Origin: Actinoplanes sichuanensis
GTDB taxonomy: Bacteria > Actinomycetota > Actinomycetes > Mycobacteriales > Micromonosporaceae
DNA length: 64,000 nt
Direction: 5' to 3'
NCBI RefSeq assembly: GCF_033097365.1
Contig: NZ_AP028461.1
Span: 7,626,001 to 7,690,000, forward strand
Positions 1 to 8,670 of the stretch are shown here, in pieces (positions within the stretch are counted from its first letter, which is position 1; the number at the start of each line of letters is the position of its first letter). The translations under genes were made by a program, and so were the position numbers. The notes below the pieces were generated by a model, which did not search any database, was not told where the DNA came from, and saw only the letters and a program-made list of their open reading frames with translations.

Positions 1-403
1 AGAGCAACTGCCACGGCACCAGGTTGGAGTGGTGTTCCATCTCGGAGATCACCACCTCGTCGCCGGGGCCCAGGCGCAGCATCTGACCCAGCGAGTACGC
101 CGCCAGGTTGATCGCCTCGGTGGAGTTCTTGGTGAACACCACCTCGTCCGGGCTCGCCGCGCCGATGAAGGTCGCGATGCGGGCCCGGGCACCCTCGTAG
201 GCCTCGGTCGACTCGGTGCCGAGCGTGTGCACGGAGCGGGACACGTTGCCGTTGTACCGCTCCTGGTGCGCGCGCATGACGTCGAGCACCTGAACCGGCT
301 TCTGCGAGGTGTTGGCGCTGTCCAGGTAGACCAGCGGGTGGCCGTTGACCTCCCGCTCGAAGATCGGGAAGTCCTTACGGACCCGCTCGACGTCGAAGCT
401 CAT
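1..403 (-). CDS. sufS: Cysteine desulfurase SufS (N-terminal part, cut by window edge)
   Basis: PLP-dependent enzyme that takes sulfur from cysteine for Fe-S cluster assembly. Only the first ~134 residues are present; the gene runs off the left edge. The minus-strand frame opens MSFDVERVRKDFPIF and continues with YLDSANTSQKP, the conserved N-terminal strand of class V aminotransferase-fold desulfurases, then FTKNSTEAINL and a motif ending EMEHHSNLVPWQ, which carries the His that stacks on PLP. The catalytic Cys and the PLP-Lys lie outside the window. The ATG at 403 has an AGAGGTC ribosome site overlapping the sufC stop region, so it is translated together with sufC as the last seen gene of the suf operon. 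Confidence 0.95.
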   Translation of the reverse strand, partial: MSFDVERVRKDFPIFEREVNGHPLVYLDSANTSQKPVQVLDVMRAHQERYNGNVSRSVHTLGTESTEAYEGARARIATFIGAASPDEVVFTKNSTEAINLAAYSLGQMLRLGPGDEVVISEMEHHSNLVPWQLL

Positions 404-413
404 CAGTGACCTC

Positions 414-1172
414 TCAGGCCTTGACCAGGTACTTCTTGTAGCCCTCGGCCTCGAGCTGCTCACCGAGCTCGGGACCGCCCTCCTCGACGATCCGGCCGCC
501 GACGAACACGTGCACGAAGTCCGGCTTGATGTAGCGCAGGATCCGGGTGTAGTGGGTGATCAGCAGGAAGCCGGTCGCCCCGGTCGCGCGGACCCGGTTG
601 ACGCCCTCGCTGACGATCTGCAGCGCGTCGATGTCGAGGCCGGAGTCGGTCTCGTCGAGGATCGCGATCTTCGGCTTGAGCAGCTCGAGCTGCATGATCT
701 CGTGCCGCTTCTTCTCACCACCGGAGAAGCCCTCGTTCACGTTGCGCTGCGCGAACGCGGGGTCCATCTGCAGCTTCTCCATGGCGCCGCGCAGCTCGCC
801 GGCCCAGGTGCGCAGCTTCGGCGCCTCGCCGTCGATCGCGGTCTTCGCGGTACGCAGGAAGTTCGCCACCGAGACGCCGGGGACCTCGACCGGGTACTGC
901 ATGGCCAGGAAGAGGCCGGCCCGGGCGCGCTCGTCGACGCTGAGCTCCAGGATGTCCTGGCCGTCCAGGGTCACCGAGCCACCGGTGATCTCGTACTTCG
1001 GGTGGCCCGCGATGGAGTAGGCGAGCGTCGACTTGCCGGAGCCGTTCGGGCCCATGATGGCGTGCGTCTCGCCCGACTTGATGGTGAGGTCGACCCCGGC
1101 GAGGATCGGCTTCAGCTCGCCATCCGGCAGCTTCACCGAAACCTGCAGGTCGCGGATCTCCAGGGTGCTCAC
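414..1172 (-). CDS. sufC: Fe-S assembly ATPase SufC
   Basis: Soluble ABC-type ATPase of the SufBCD scaffold, which builds Fe-S clusters in the cytoplasm. 252 residues, the usual length. Visible motifs: Walker A GPNGSGKST, signature FSGGEKKRHEI, Walker B and following loop in AILDETDSGLDIDAL. The GKS and SGGEKKR motifs are typical of SufC and distinguish it from ordinary ABC transporters. The start is a GTG at 1172 whose last bases overlap the TGA of the upstream Rieske gene (GTGA), so translation is probably coupled. Sits between the Rieske gene and sufS. Confidence 0.97.
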   Translation of the reverse strand: MSTLEIRDLQVSVKLPDGELKPILAGVDLTIKSGETHAIMGPNGSGKSTLAYSIAGHPKYEITGGSVTLDGQDILELSVDERARAGLFLAMQYPVEVPGVSVANFLRTAKTAIDGEAPKLRTWAGELRGAMEKLQMDPAFAQRNVNEGFSGGEKKRHEIMQLELLKPKIAILDETDSGLDIDALQIVSEGVNRVRATGATGFLLITHYTRILRYIKPDFVHVFVGGRIVEEGGPELGEQLEAEGYKKYLVKA

Positions 1173-1501
1173 GGCTCTACTCCATTGCTAGGTGTCGTCG
1201 AAACGTAGATTTCGCCGTCGCGGATCTCGACGGGGTAGACCGCCACCGGGCTGAAGGCCGGCGGTCCGGAGGGTTGGCCGGTGCGCAGGTCGAAACGGGA
1301 ACCGTGCAACCAGCACTCCAGCGTGCACCCGTCCACCTCCCCCTCGGAGAGCGCCACGGAGGCGTGGCTGCACTCGTCGCGGACGGCGTAGAAGTTGTCG
1401 TCGTCGGCGTGCACGACAGCGATCTCGACACCGTCGATCTCCACCTGGAGAGCGGTGCCTTTCGCGATGTCGGTCACCGGGCCGACATTCTCAAAAGCCA
1501 C
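1169..1501 (-). CDS. Rieske-type 2Fe-2S ferredoxin of the suf operon
   Basis: Small soluble Rieske-fold electron-transfer protein lying inside the suf operon between sufD and sufC, a place often held by such a gene in actinobacteria. Ligands are clear: Cys-x-His in ECSHASVAL and Cys-x2-His in ECWLHGSRFDLRTG, with the typical downstream GPPAFSPVAVYPVE segment. The start is uncertain. A GTG at 1501 overlaps the end of sufD by 11 bases; another in-frame GTG lies at 1531. Neither has a good ribosome site, which suggests coupled translation. Its role (electron supply or cluster carrier for assembly) is inferred only from its place. Confidence 0.85.
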   Translation of the reverse strand: MAFENVGPVTDIAKGTALQVEIDGVEIAVVHADDDNFYAVRDECSHASVALSEGEVDGCTLECWLHGSRFDLRTGQPSGPPAFSPVAVYPVEIRDGEIYVSTTPSNGVEP

Positions 1502-2618
1502 TGTCGACCAGCCGGGCCTCGATGGCGTCACCGAGCCGCTCGCGCAGCGCCTCGGCGGGGATCTTGTTGATCAGCTCGGCGAAGAAGCCACGGACGACCA
1601 GCTTGCGGGCCTCGGACTCGGGGATGCCGCGGGCCATCAGGTAGAAGAGCTGCTCGTCGTCGAAACGCCCGGTCGCGCTGGCGTGCCCGGCGCCGGCGAT
1701 CTCGCCGGTCTCGATCTCCAGATTGGGTACGGAGTCCGCCCGCGCCCCATCGGTGAGGAGCAGGTTCCGGTTGATCTCATACGTGTCGGTGCCGGTGGCG
1801 GCGGCCCGGATCAGCACGTCGCCGACCCAGACGGTGTGCGCCGACGAGCCCTGCAGCGCGCCGCGGTAACCCACGTAGCTGCGGCAGTCCGGAACGGCGT
1901 GGTCGACCAGCTGGCGGTGCTCGTGGTGCTGACCGGAGTCGGCGAAGTAGAGACCCCACAGCTCGGCGTCGCCGCCGCGTCCCGCGTACTCCACCGAGGT
2001 GAACTGGCGAACCAGGTCGCCGCCGAGGGTGACCTGCACGTGCTGGACGCGGGCGTCCCGGCCGACCTTGAACTTGACGTGCTGCGCCTGGACCGCGTCG
2101 CGGTCCCACTCGGCGAGCGTCACGAAGGTCAGCTGCGCGCCGTCGCCGATCACGACCTCGACGTTGTCGGCCAGCGTCACCGAACCGGTCTGCTCCAGGA
2201 CGATCGTCGCCTTGGCGAAGGCGCCCACCTTGACGTAGGTGCGTGCGGCCGCAGCGTCGCCGCCCTTGCCGACCAGCCGGATGACCACGGCCTCGGCGGG
2301 CTCGGTCTCGGGCGCCACCTCGATCAGGGTGACACCGGCGGCCGAGCCGTACGCGAGAGCGCTGACCCGGTCGAACGGGGTGAGCACCGACTCCACGCCG
2401 GCCGCCGTCGACACCGTCACGCCGGCGGGCAGGTCACCGTGTTCCACGGAAGGGGCCGCCCCGCTCAGCGACGTGGCGGTGACCAGGTCACGCAGGCGCT
2501 TGAGCGGGGTGAAACGCCACTCCTCCTCCAGGCCGTTGAGGGCCGGGAAGTCGGCGACGTCGAAGGAGCGCAGCACCTGCGACTTGGTGCTCGGCGGGGC
2601 GATGGCCTCGGTAGTCAT
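1491..2618 (-). CDS. sufD: Fe-S cluster assembly protein SufD
   Basis: Scaffold subunit that pairs with SufB and binds SufC. 375 residues. The C-terminal half carries the shared SufB/SufD beta-helix core, with the typical HASATGRFDDEQLFYLMARG stretch followed by PESEARKLVVRGFF. The ATG at 2618 has an AAAGGACG ribosome site. It lies 46 bases after sufB on the same strand, and the downstream Rieske gene overlaps its 3' end. Confidence 0.96.
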   Translation of the reverse strand: MTTEAIAPPSTKSQVLRSFDVADFPALNGLEEEWRFTPLKRLRDLVTATSLSGAAPSVEHGDLPAGVTVSTAAGVESVLTPFDRVSALAYGSAAGVTLIEVAPETEPAEAVVIRLVGKGGDAAAARTYVKVGAFAKATIVLEQTGSVTLADNVEVVIGDGAQLTFVTLAEWDRDAVQAQHVKFKVGRDARVQHVQVTLGGDLVRQFTSVEYAGRGGDAELWGLYFADSGQHHEHRQLVDHAVPDCRSYVGYRGALQGSSAHTVWVGDVLIRAAATGTDTYEINRNLLLTDGARADSVPNLEIETGEIAGAGHASATGRFDDEQLFYLMARGIPESEARKLVVRGFFAELINKIPAEALRERLGDAIEARLVDSGF

Positions 2619-2664
2619 TTCGTCCTTTAGTCCGCGTTTACTCAGGGGATGGCCGCGCGGGTGA

Positions 2665-4086
2665 TTAACCCACGGCCCCTTCCATCTGGAGCTCGATGAG
2701 GCGGTTCAGCTCCAGCGCGTACTCCATCGGGAGCTCCTTGGCGATCGGCTCGATGAAGCCGCGCACGATCATCGCCATCGCCTCGTCCTCGGTCAGGCCC
2801 CGGCTCATCAGGTAGAAGAGCTGGTCCTCGCTGACCTTGGAGACGGTCGCCTCGTGGCCCATGTTGACGTCGTCCTCACGGATGTCGACGTACGGGTACG
2901 TGTCGGACCGGGAGATCGTGTCGACCAGCAGCGCGTCGCACTTGACCGTGCTCTTCGAGTGCGACGAACCCTCCAGGACCTGGACCAGACCGCGGTACGA
3001 CGTACGGCCACCGCCCCGGGCGATCGACTTGGAGACGATCGTCGACGAGGTGTGCGGCGCGGCGTGCACCATCTTGGCGCCGGAGTCCTGGTGCTGGCCC
3101 TCGCCGGCCATCGCGATCGACAGAACCTCACCCTTGGCGTGCGGGCCGGTCATGTACACGGCCGGGTACTTCATGGTCACCTTGGAACCGATGTTGCCGT
3201 CGATCCACTCCATGGTCGCGCCCTCTTCACAGGTGGCGCGCTTGGTGACCAGGTTGTACACGTTGTTCGACCAGTTCTGGATGGTCGTGTACCGCACCCG
3301 GGCGTTCTTCTTCACGACGATCTCGACGACCGCGGAGTGCAGCGAGTCGGACGAGTAGATCGGCGCCGTGCAGCCCTCGACGTAGTGCACGTAGGAGCCC
3401 TCGTCGGCGATGATCAGGGTCCGCTCGAACTGGCCCATGTTCTCCGTGTTGATCCGGAAGTAGGCCTGCAGCGGGATGTCGACGTGCACACCCTTCGGCA
3501 CGTAGATGAACGAGCCGCCGGACCAGGTCGCGGTGTTCAGCGCGGCGAACTTGTTGTCGCCGACCGGGATCACCGTGCCGAAGTACTCCTGGAAGATCTC
3601 CGGGTGCTCCTTGAGCGCGGTGTCGGTGTCCAGGAAGAGCACACCCTGCTCCTCCAGGTCCTCACGGATCGCGTGGTAGACGACCTCGGACTCGTACTGC
3701 GCGGCGACACCGGCGACCAGGCGCTGCTTCTCCGCCTCCGGGATGCCCAGCTTGTCGTACGTCGCCTTGATGTCCTCCGGCAGCTCCTCCCACGAGGTGG
3801 CCTGCTTCTCGGTGGACCGCACGAAGTACTTGATGTTCTGGAAGTCGATGCCGGTCAGGTCGGCGCCCCAGTGCGGCATCGGCTTGCGGTCGAACAGCCG
3901 CAGACCCTTGAGCCGGAGGTTGAGCATCCACTCCGGCTCGCTCTTCAGCTCGGAGATGTTGCGCACCACGGCCTCGGACAGACCGCGCTGCGCGGCAGCC
4001 CCGGCGACGTCGGCATCGGCCCAGCCGTACTCGTACTTGCCAAGAGCGGCGAGGTGCTCTTCCTGAGTGACGATCTGGTCAGTCAT
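2665..4086 (-). CDS. sufB: Fe-S cluster assembly protein SufB
   Basis: Main scaffold subunit of the SufBCD complex. 473 residues, family length. Recognisable blocks are [13 protein letters not shown] near the N terminus, [20 protein letters not shown] in the middle, [10 protein letters not shown] (with the conserved Cys) and, near the C terminus, [20 protein letters not shown]. The ATG at 4086 overlaps the stop of the upstream regulator gene (ATGA), so regulator and scaffold are co-translated. Confidence 0.98.
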   Translation of the reverse strand: MTDQIVTQEEHLAALGKYEYGWADADVAGAAAQRGLSEAVVRNISELKSEPEWMLNLRLKGLRLFDRKPMPHWGADLTGIDFQNIKYFVRSTEKQATSWEELPEDIKATYDKLGIPEAEKQRLVAGVAAQYESEVVYHAIREDLEEQGVLFLDTDTALKEHPEIFQEYFGTVIPVGDNKFAALNTATWSGGSFIYVPKGVHVDIPLQAYFRINTENMGQFERTLIIADEGSYVHYVEGCTAPIYSSDSLHSAVVEIVVKKNARVRYTTIQNWSNNVYNLVTKRATCEEGATMEWIDGNIGSKVTMKYPAVYMTGPHAKGEVLSIAMAGEGQHQDSGAKMVHAAPHTSSTIVSKSIARGGGRTSYRGLVQVLEGSSHSKSTVKCDALLVDTISRSDTYPYVDIREDDVNMGHEATVSKVSEDQLFYLMSRGLTEDEAMAMIVRGFIEPIAKELPMEYALELNRLIELQMEGAVG

Positions 4087-4805
4087 GTATCTGTCCTAAC
4101 CGTGATGGCGGTGGTGGCGTGCGGCGCGGGGATGTGCGTGGTGCACACCCCGTCGCCGTGCGCGATGGTGGCGAGGCGCTGCACGTGGGTGCCGATGAGC
4201 CGGGAGATGACTTCGGTCTCGGCGTCGCACAGCTGAGGGAACTCGGCAGCCACGTGAGCCACCGGGCAGTGATGTTGGCACAGCTGCCCGCCGGACGCGA
4301 TCGTCGAGGCGTTGGCAGCGTAGCCCTCGGCCGTCAGCACCTCGGCGAGAGCCTCGGCCCGGGCGATCGGATCGCGGCCGGCCACGTCCAGAGCCGCTCG
4401 GCAGCGCTCCTCGAGCGCCTCGACCTGGGCGGCGGCGAAGGCGGAGACCGCCTCCGGGCCGTGCTGCTGGGAGATCCACCGCAGCGCGGCGGTGGCGATG
4501 CCGTCGTAGTGATGCGGATTGAGGTCCTCGCGGGCGGCGGCCGTCAACACGAACGCCTTCGCCGGGCGGCCCCGGCCACGCGGCTTGTTCTGGCGCAGCT
4601 CACGAGTCTCGACGAGGCTCTCGGCGAGCATCGCGTCGAGATGCTTACGGATGGCGGCGGGGCTCAGACCCAGCGCGGCACCGAGCTCGGCCGCGGTGGT
4701 GGCGCCACGCTTCAGAAGCAGCTGCGCGACGCGGTCACGGGTGCGCCCGTCGGCCGCGGCGGCCGGAGCCGTCACGCCGATCTGGATCAGCACCTCGTTT
4801 TTCAC
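4083..4805 (-). CDS. sufR: SufR-type Fe-S-sensing transcriptional repressor
   Basis: ArsR/DeoR-like winged-helix regulator that heads the suf operon; in actinobacteria this family represses suf when its own Fe-S cluster is intact. HTH region: [20 protein letters not shown]. The C-terminal half has the cluster-binding cysteines in [25 protein letters not shown] spacing, plus a further Cys in GDGVCTTH. Start choice: a GTG at 4805 gives 240 residues, close to family length; a longer reading from a TTG at 4841 has no better ribosome site. The AT-richer stretch around the start (TACGTAACGTTGGCGTA on the minus strand) could hold an operator, but I see no clean palindrome. Confidence 0.9.
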   Translation of the reverse strand: MKNEVLIQIGVTAPAAAADGRTRDRVAQLLLKRGATTAAELGAALGLSPAAIRKHLDAMLAESLVETRELRQNKPRGRGRPAKAFVLTAAAREDLNPHHYDGIATAALRWISQQHGPEAVSAFAAAQVEALEERCRAALDVAGRDPIARAEALAEVLTAEGYAANASTIASGGQLCQHHCPVAHVAAEFPQLCDAETEVISRLIGTHVQRLATIAHGDGVCTTHIPAPHATTAITVRTDT

Positions 4806-4910
4806 TACGCCAACGTTACGTATTTCATTCGGGGCCTGCAAACCGGCCCCCGGTGATCCACCCCACCGCCTGCCGGAGCTGCAAAGATCAAGATCAGCAG
4901 CGAGCGTACG

Positions 4911-5909
4911 ATGCGCGGGGTGAAGTCCTCCACGGCGCCCCTTGCGTCCGCTTTCCTGGCCTCCCGCCCCGTTCAGTGGTGCGGATCCTCGTTGCGCGGG
5001 CTGGCGCTGGCCTCGGTGGTCGCCAACATCGGCATCATCGTCACCGGCGCCGCGGTCCGGCTCACCAAGTCCGGGCTGGGCTGCCCCACCTGGCCCCGGT
5101 GCACCGACGACTCCTACGTGTCGACGCCCGAGATGGGGATCAACGGAGCCATCGAGTTCGGCAACCGGCTGCTCACCTTCGTCCTGGTGGCGATCGCCGT
5201 GGCCTGCTTCCTCGGCGCGCTGGCCCGGCGTCGGCGCTCACTGGTCAGGCTGTCGGTCGCGGTCGCGCTCGGGATCCCCGGGCAGGGCGTGATCGGCGGC
5301 ATCACGGTGCTCACCAACCTCAACCCGTGGGTGGTCGGGCTGCACTTCATCCTGTCCGTCGCGTTGATCACCGGGGCGTTCGCGCTGTGGCGCCGGGTGG
5401 ACGAGGGTGACGGCGACCCGGTGCCGCTGGTCCCGGCCCCGCTGCGGCAGCTCGCTCGGGTGGTCACGGCGGTCGGTTTCGCGGTGATCGCGGCCGGCGT
5501 GGTGGTGACCGGCAGCGGGCCGCACTCCGGTGACCAGGGCGCCAAGCGCAACAACCTCGACCCCCAGCAGGTCTCCCAGATCCACGCCGACCTGGTGTTC
5601 CTGCTGATCGGCCTGACCGTGGCGCTGTGGTTCGCGCTCCGCGCGGTCGACGCCCCGGCAGCCGCGATCCGCGCCGCCGCGGTGCTCTTCTGGGTCGAGA
5701 TGGGCCAGGGGCTGATCGGCTTCGTGCAGTACTTCACCCACCTGCCGGTCCTGCTGGTCGCCGCCCACATGCTCGGCTCCGGCCTGGTCTGGGTGGCCAC
5801 CCTGTCGGCGCTGTGGTCGCTGCGCGCCCGCCCGGTGGTCCCCGCCGCCGGGCCGGCCCCGACCGCCACCCCGGCCGAGGCCACCGCCGACCCGGTCCCC
5901 ACCGCCTGA
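4911..5909 (+). CDS. ctaA: Heme A synthase CtaA (COX15 family)
   Basis: Membrane enzyme that oxidises the C8 methyl of heme O to make heme A for cytochrome oxidase. 332 residues with about eight hydrophobic segments. Family marks: NIGIIVTGAAVRLTKSGLGC near the N terminus followed by PTWPRC, then IEFGNRLL with the conserved Glu, VVGLHFILS with a heme-ligand His, and GPHSGDQGAKR. A second heme-type His is in VLLVAAHMLGSGLVW. It is divergent from the suf operon; ctaB, the preceding step in the pathway, lies nearby at 7452-8411. The C terminus is a disordered Pro/Ala/Thr tail. Confidence 0.95.
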   Translation: MRGVKSSTAPLASAFLASRPVQWCGSSLRGLALASVVANIGIIVTGAAVRLTKSGLGCPTWPRCTDDSYVSTPEMGINGAIEFGNRLLTFVLVAIAVACFLGALARRRRSLVRLSVAVALGIPGQGVIGGITVLTNLNPWVVGLHFILSVALITGAFALWRRVDEGDGDPVPLVPAPLRQLARVVTAVGFAVIAAGVVVTGSGPHSGDQGAKRNNLDPQQVSQIHADLVFLLIGLTVALWFALRAVDAPAAAIRAAAVLFWVEMGQGLIGFVQYFTHLPVLLVAAHMLGSGLVWVATLSALWSLRARPVVPAAGPAPTATPAEATADPVPTA

Positions 5910-5966
5910 CGCCACCCGACCGTCGGTCTTGTGACGCTGCGACTGCTCCGGACAGCGCGACCTCGC

Positions 5967-6026
5967 CACGCGGCGCGGGCAGGAGACACGCGGCGCGGGC
6001 AGGAGACACGCGGCGCGGATAGGAGA
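5967..6026. repeat. Three tandem 20-bp repeats downstream of ctaA
   Basis: Three head-to-tail copies of cacgcggcgcgggcaggaga at 5967-5986, 5987-6006 and 6007-6026. The first two are identical and the third differs at two bases. They lie in non-coding DNA immediately before the stem-loop that separates ctaA from the convergent ATP-grasp gene. No function is evident. Confidence 0.9.
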
Positions 6027-6027
6027 A

Positions 6028-6074
6028 CAGCGTGGTGACCGGCGGCCCGGAACGGACCGTGGGTCACCACGCTG
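6028..6074. terminator. Bidirectional stem-loop between ctaA and the ATP-grasp gene
   Basis: Perfect 13-bp inverted repeat: CAGCGTGGTGACC at 6028-6040 and GGTCACCACGCTG at 6062-6074, with a 21-base G/C-rich loop. It sits between two convergent genes (ctaA ends at 5909, the ATP-grasp gene at 6081). No T-run follows, which is common for actinobacterial terminators. Confidence 0.75.
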
Positions 6075-6080
6075 ATTCGG

Positions 6081-6959
6081 TCAGATGCGGGCGAGAATCG
6101 CGTCGGCGAGCCGCTCGGCCGCGCCCGGCGCATGCAACAGGAACAGTGCCGGCTCGGTGAGCTCCAACTCGATGAGCATCGGCGCGCCGTCCGGCCCGGG
6201 GATGAGGTCGACCCGGGCGTACAGCAGACGCTTGTCCCCGCCGGGCACGGCGGTGAGGACCCGGGCGGCCAGGTCCAGTTCAGCCGGGGACGGTGTCCGC
6301 GGGGTGATCCGCTCGGAATCGATGTCCACCTTGACGTCACCCCGGGCGGCGAGCATCGCGCCCTTGCGGATGCCGTGGCTGAACGTCAGCTCACCGGTCT
6401 CGTCCGGAGTGCACAGCACCGCGGTCTCCCCGGCGGTGTCCACCGCGGACAGGTAGGGCTGGACCATCGCGGTCCGCCCGCCGCCGGTGAGTCGGGTGAC
6501 GTGCGCGACGGCCTCCGCGGCCTGTCCGGGGAGGAGGTACCGGGCGGTGTCCCGGCTGCCGGCGCTGATCGTCGGCTTGACCACCCACTCACCGTCGGCG
6601 GGTGGCGTCCAGCTCTGACCCGGCCCGACATACTCGGTCGGGATGATCGGGATGCCGGCCGCCGCGAGGTCGCCCAGATACCGCTTGTCGGTGTTCCAGG
6701 CGATGATGTCGGCCGGGTTGGCCAGCCGCGGGACGGACCGGGCCCAGGCGACGAACGCGTCGGGCCGGTCGGTGTAGTCCCATGGGGACCGGATGACCAC
6801 GAGGTCGTAACCGGACCAGTCGGCCTCCGGGTCGTCCCAGCGCACCGCCTCGACGACCAGGCCGCGTGCGCGCAACGCGTCACGCAGCGGATGGTCGTCG
6901 TCCCACAGGTCGGGGAAGGCTGCGCAGGTGACGAGCGCGACCCGGGAGTCACGGCCCAT
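6081..6959 (-). CDS. ATP-grasp domain protein
   Basis: 292-residue protein with an ATP-grasp fold, the fold of ATP-dependent carboxylate-amine/thiol ligases. The N-terminal pre-ATP-grasp part contains PDLWDDDHPLRDALRARGL and YDLVVIRSPWDYTDRP; the ATP-binding part has GEWVVKPTISAGSRDT; the metal-binding end has LLYARVDLIPGPDG and MLIELELTEPALFL. It resembles family members related to ligases of small-molecule pathways, but the substrate cannot be told. The ATG at 6959 overlaps the TGA of the upstream gene by one base (TGATG), so the two are translationally coupled. A longer reading from 7073 would run through that gene. Confidence 0.85.
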   Translation of the reverse strand: MGRDSRVALVTCAAFPDLWDDDHPLRDALRARGLVVEAVRWDDPEADWSGYDLVVIRSPWDYTDRPDAFVAWARSVPRLANPADIIAWNTDKRYLGDLAAAGIPIIPTEYVGPGQSWTPPADGEWVVKPTISAGSRDTARYLLPGQAAEAVAHVTRLTGGGRTAMVQPYLSAVDTAGETAVLCTPDETGELTFSHGIRKGAMLAARGDVKVDIDSERITPRTPSPAELDLAARVLTAVPGGDKRLLYARVDLIPGPDGAPMLIELELTEPALFLLHAPGAAERLADAILARI

Positions 6960-7252
6960 CAGCGGGCCATGCTCCGCCGCGACATCGAACGCCACAGGTC
7001 GTTGCTGGGCCGCATCTGCTCCAGGAGCTCGCGCTCCCACTCGTTCTCCACCTGGACGCCGGCCTTGTCGCACGCCTCACGGGCGACACCGGTGTCCTGG
7101 GCGAACTGGTCGGACCACTCGCCGTCCTCTCCGACGAGGACGATCCGGGCGCCGCGCTTACCGACGTACTCGATCACCGCCTTGGCGCCGCCGTGTCCGG
7201 CGGCGAAGGACTTGATCGAGGAGGTCAGTGTCGTAACGGAACCTTCTGCCAT
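6959..7252 (-). CDS. Small conserved-looking hypothetical protein coupled to the ATP-grasp gene
   Basis: 97 residues, cytoplasmic by appearance. Opens MAEGSVTTLTSSIKSFAAGH and continues with an alpha/beta-like core (AVIEYVGKRGARIVLVGEDG), then a charged C-terminal helix region rich in Glu and Arg. I do not recognise a named family. Its stop codon overlaps the start of the ATP-grasp gene, suggesting the two products act together. The 200 bases upstream, up to ctaB, probably hold the promoter. Confidence 0.75.
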   Translation of the reverse strand: MAEGSVTTLTSSIKSFAAGHGGAKAVIEYVGKRGARIVLVGEDGEWSDQFAQDTGVAREACDKAGVQVENEWERELLEQMRPSNDLWRSMSRRSMAR

Positions 7253-7451
7253 GGTGCGCAGCCTAAGCAGTCAAGGACGCCACGGTGTGCACCCTGATCG
7301 GTTTTTGTGACTCCAATTACCTGCAGGTTTCAACATTCGAGTAGATGTTATGAGCAGGTAACGTACGAATTGTTCCGCCGCCCGGAATCCGCCCTTCGAG
7401 TGACGGACAGTGATTCACAGTGCTGACAATCCGGGCATCCTGTGCGACTGG

Positions 7452-8411
7452 TCAAATCAGAGCGTCAACCGCGACGGCCATGAAGACCACCGTGAGGTAC
7501 GTGATCGACAGGTGGAACAGGCGCATCGGCTTGACCGCCGTGCCACCGCCCGCTCCCCGCGCCAGCCGGATCGCCTCGACGAGGAACACGGCGCCCATGA
7601 TGATCGCGGTGACCCCGTAGATCGGCCCGAGACCGAGCGGCCACGCGGCGAGCGAAGCGGCCACCGTGAGGACGGTGTAGAGGATGATCTCGAAATTGAC
7701 CCGCTTCATCGAGCGGACCACGGGCAGCATCGGGATGCCGGCCCGGGCGTAGTCCTCCTTGTACTTCACCGCGAGCGCGTAGAAGTGCGGCATCTGCCAA
7801 AAGAAGACAATCGCAAAAAGCGCCCATGCCATCGGCGGGATGGTGTTCGTGACGGCGGCCCAGCCGATCACCACCGGAGCGGCGCCACACACTCCACCCC
7901 AGAACGTGTTCGCGGGCGTACGACGCTTCAGCCACATGGTGTAGATGACGTCGTAGTAGAAGATGGAGAACGCGGTCAGCGCGGTGGCCAACCAGTTGGT
8001 GAGAAGCGCCATCAGGGCGACGGAGATCACAGCCAGTGTGAGGCCGAAGATCAGCACGGCACGCGGCGTCATCTGGTTCGCCGGCAGCGGGCGTCGTTTG
8101 GTGCGCCGCATCAGCTCGTCGATGTCGCGGTCGATGTAGCAGTTGAGCGCGCTCGCGGCGCCGCCCGCCAGACCGCCACCGACCAGCACGGCCGTGAATG
8201 TGACCGGGTCAGGCCACCCCTGGGCGGCCAGCATCATGGTCGGCACGGTGGTGACCAGGAGCAGTTCCACGATCTGCGGTTTGGTCAGGGCGAGATACGC
8301 CCGGAACACCGCGACCCAGCTCCGCCGGGCCTCGACGCGCTCAGCGCGACCGGGGCGATCGGCACCGCCGGGCGTCCGCCGTTGGACGGGACGCTCGGTG
8401 ATCATGCTCAC
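7452..8411 (-). CDS. ctaB: Protoheme IX farnesyltransferase (heme O synthase) CtaB
   Basis: Integral membrane prenyltransferase that adds farnesyl to heme B to give heme O, the substrate of CtaA. 319 residues, about nine hydrophobic segments. The two Asp-rich prenyltransferase motifs are visible: [20 protein letters not shown] and the second region [17 protein letters not shown]. The GTG at 8411 has a GGAAGG ribosome site nine bases upstream; an ATG two codons later (8405) is the alternative. Divergent from tkt, with a 260-base promoter region between. Confidence 0.96.
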   Translation of the reverse strand: MSMITERPVQRRTPGGADRPGRAERVEARRSWVAVFRAYLALTKPQIVELLLVTTVPTMMLAAQGWPDPVTFTAVLVGGGLAGGAASALNCYIDRDIDELMRRTKRRPLPANQMTPRAVLIFGLTLAVISVALMALLTNWLATALTAFSIFYYDVIYTMWLKRRTPANTFWGGVCGAAPVVIGWAAVTNTIPPMAWALFAIVFFWQMPHFYALAVKYKEDYARAGIPMLPVVRSMKRVNFEIILYTVLTVAASLAAWPLGLGPIYGVTAIIMGAVFLVEAIRLARGAGGGTAVKPMRLFHLSITYLTVVFMAVAVDALI

Positions 8412-8670
8412 GGACAGCCACCTTCCGGCATCGCCTTTATTTCGCGGCCGTTAATCGGGTGATGACCCGGCCGCCAACCCGGACAGCCTACGCGTAGCCG
8501 TTGATGCTGCTCGGGGCACCCGGCACGGGTGCATGCGGTCACACCCGTTGAACCGGCGTGTCCGCTCACAGCGTATGTGCCTAGTGCGTTCGCTGCGCAG
8601 ACGTTTAGCCCGACTGGATAGGGTCAAGCCGAAAAGGGTTCCATTATTTTGCCCGAGGAGCAGAACCGAC

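Noticed and set aside
5967..6026. Tandem repeats as a CRISPR array
   Set aside because: The units are contiguous with no spacers, and no cas gene is present.
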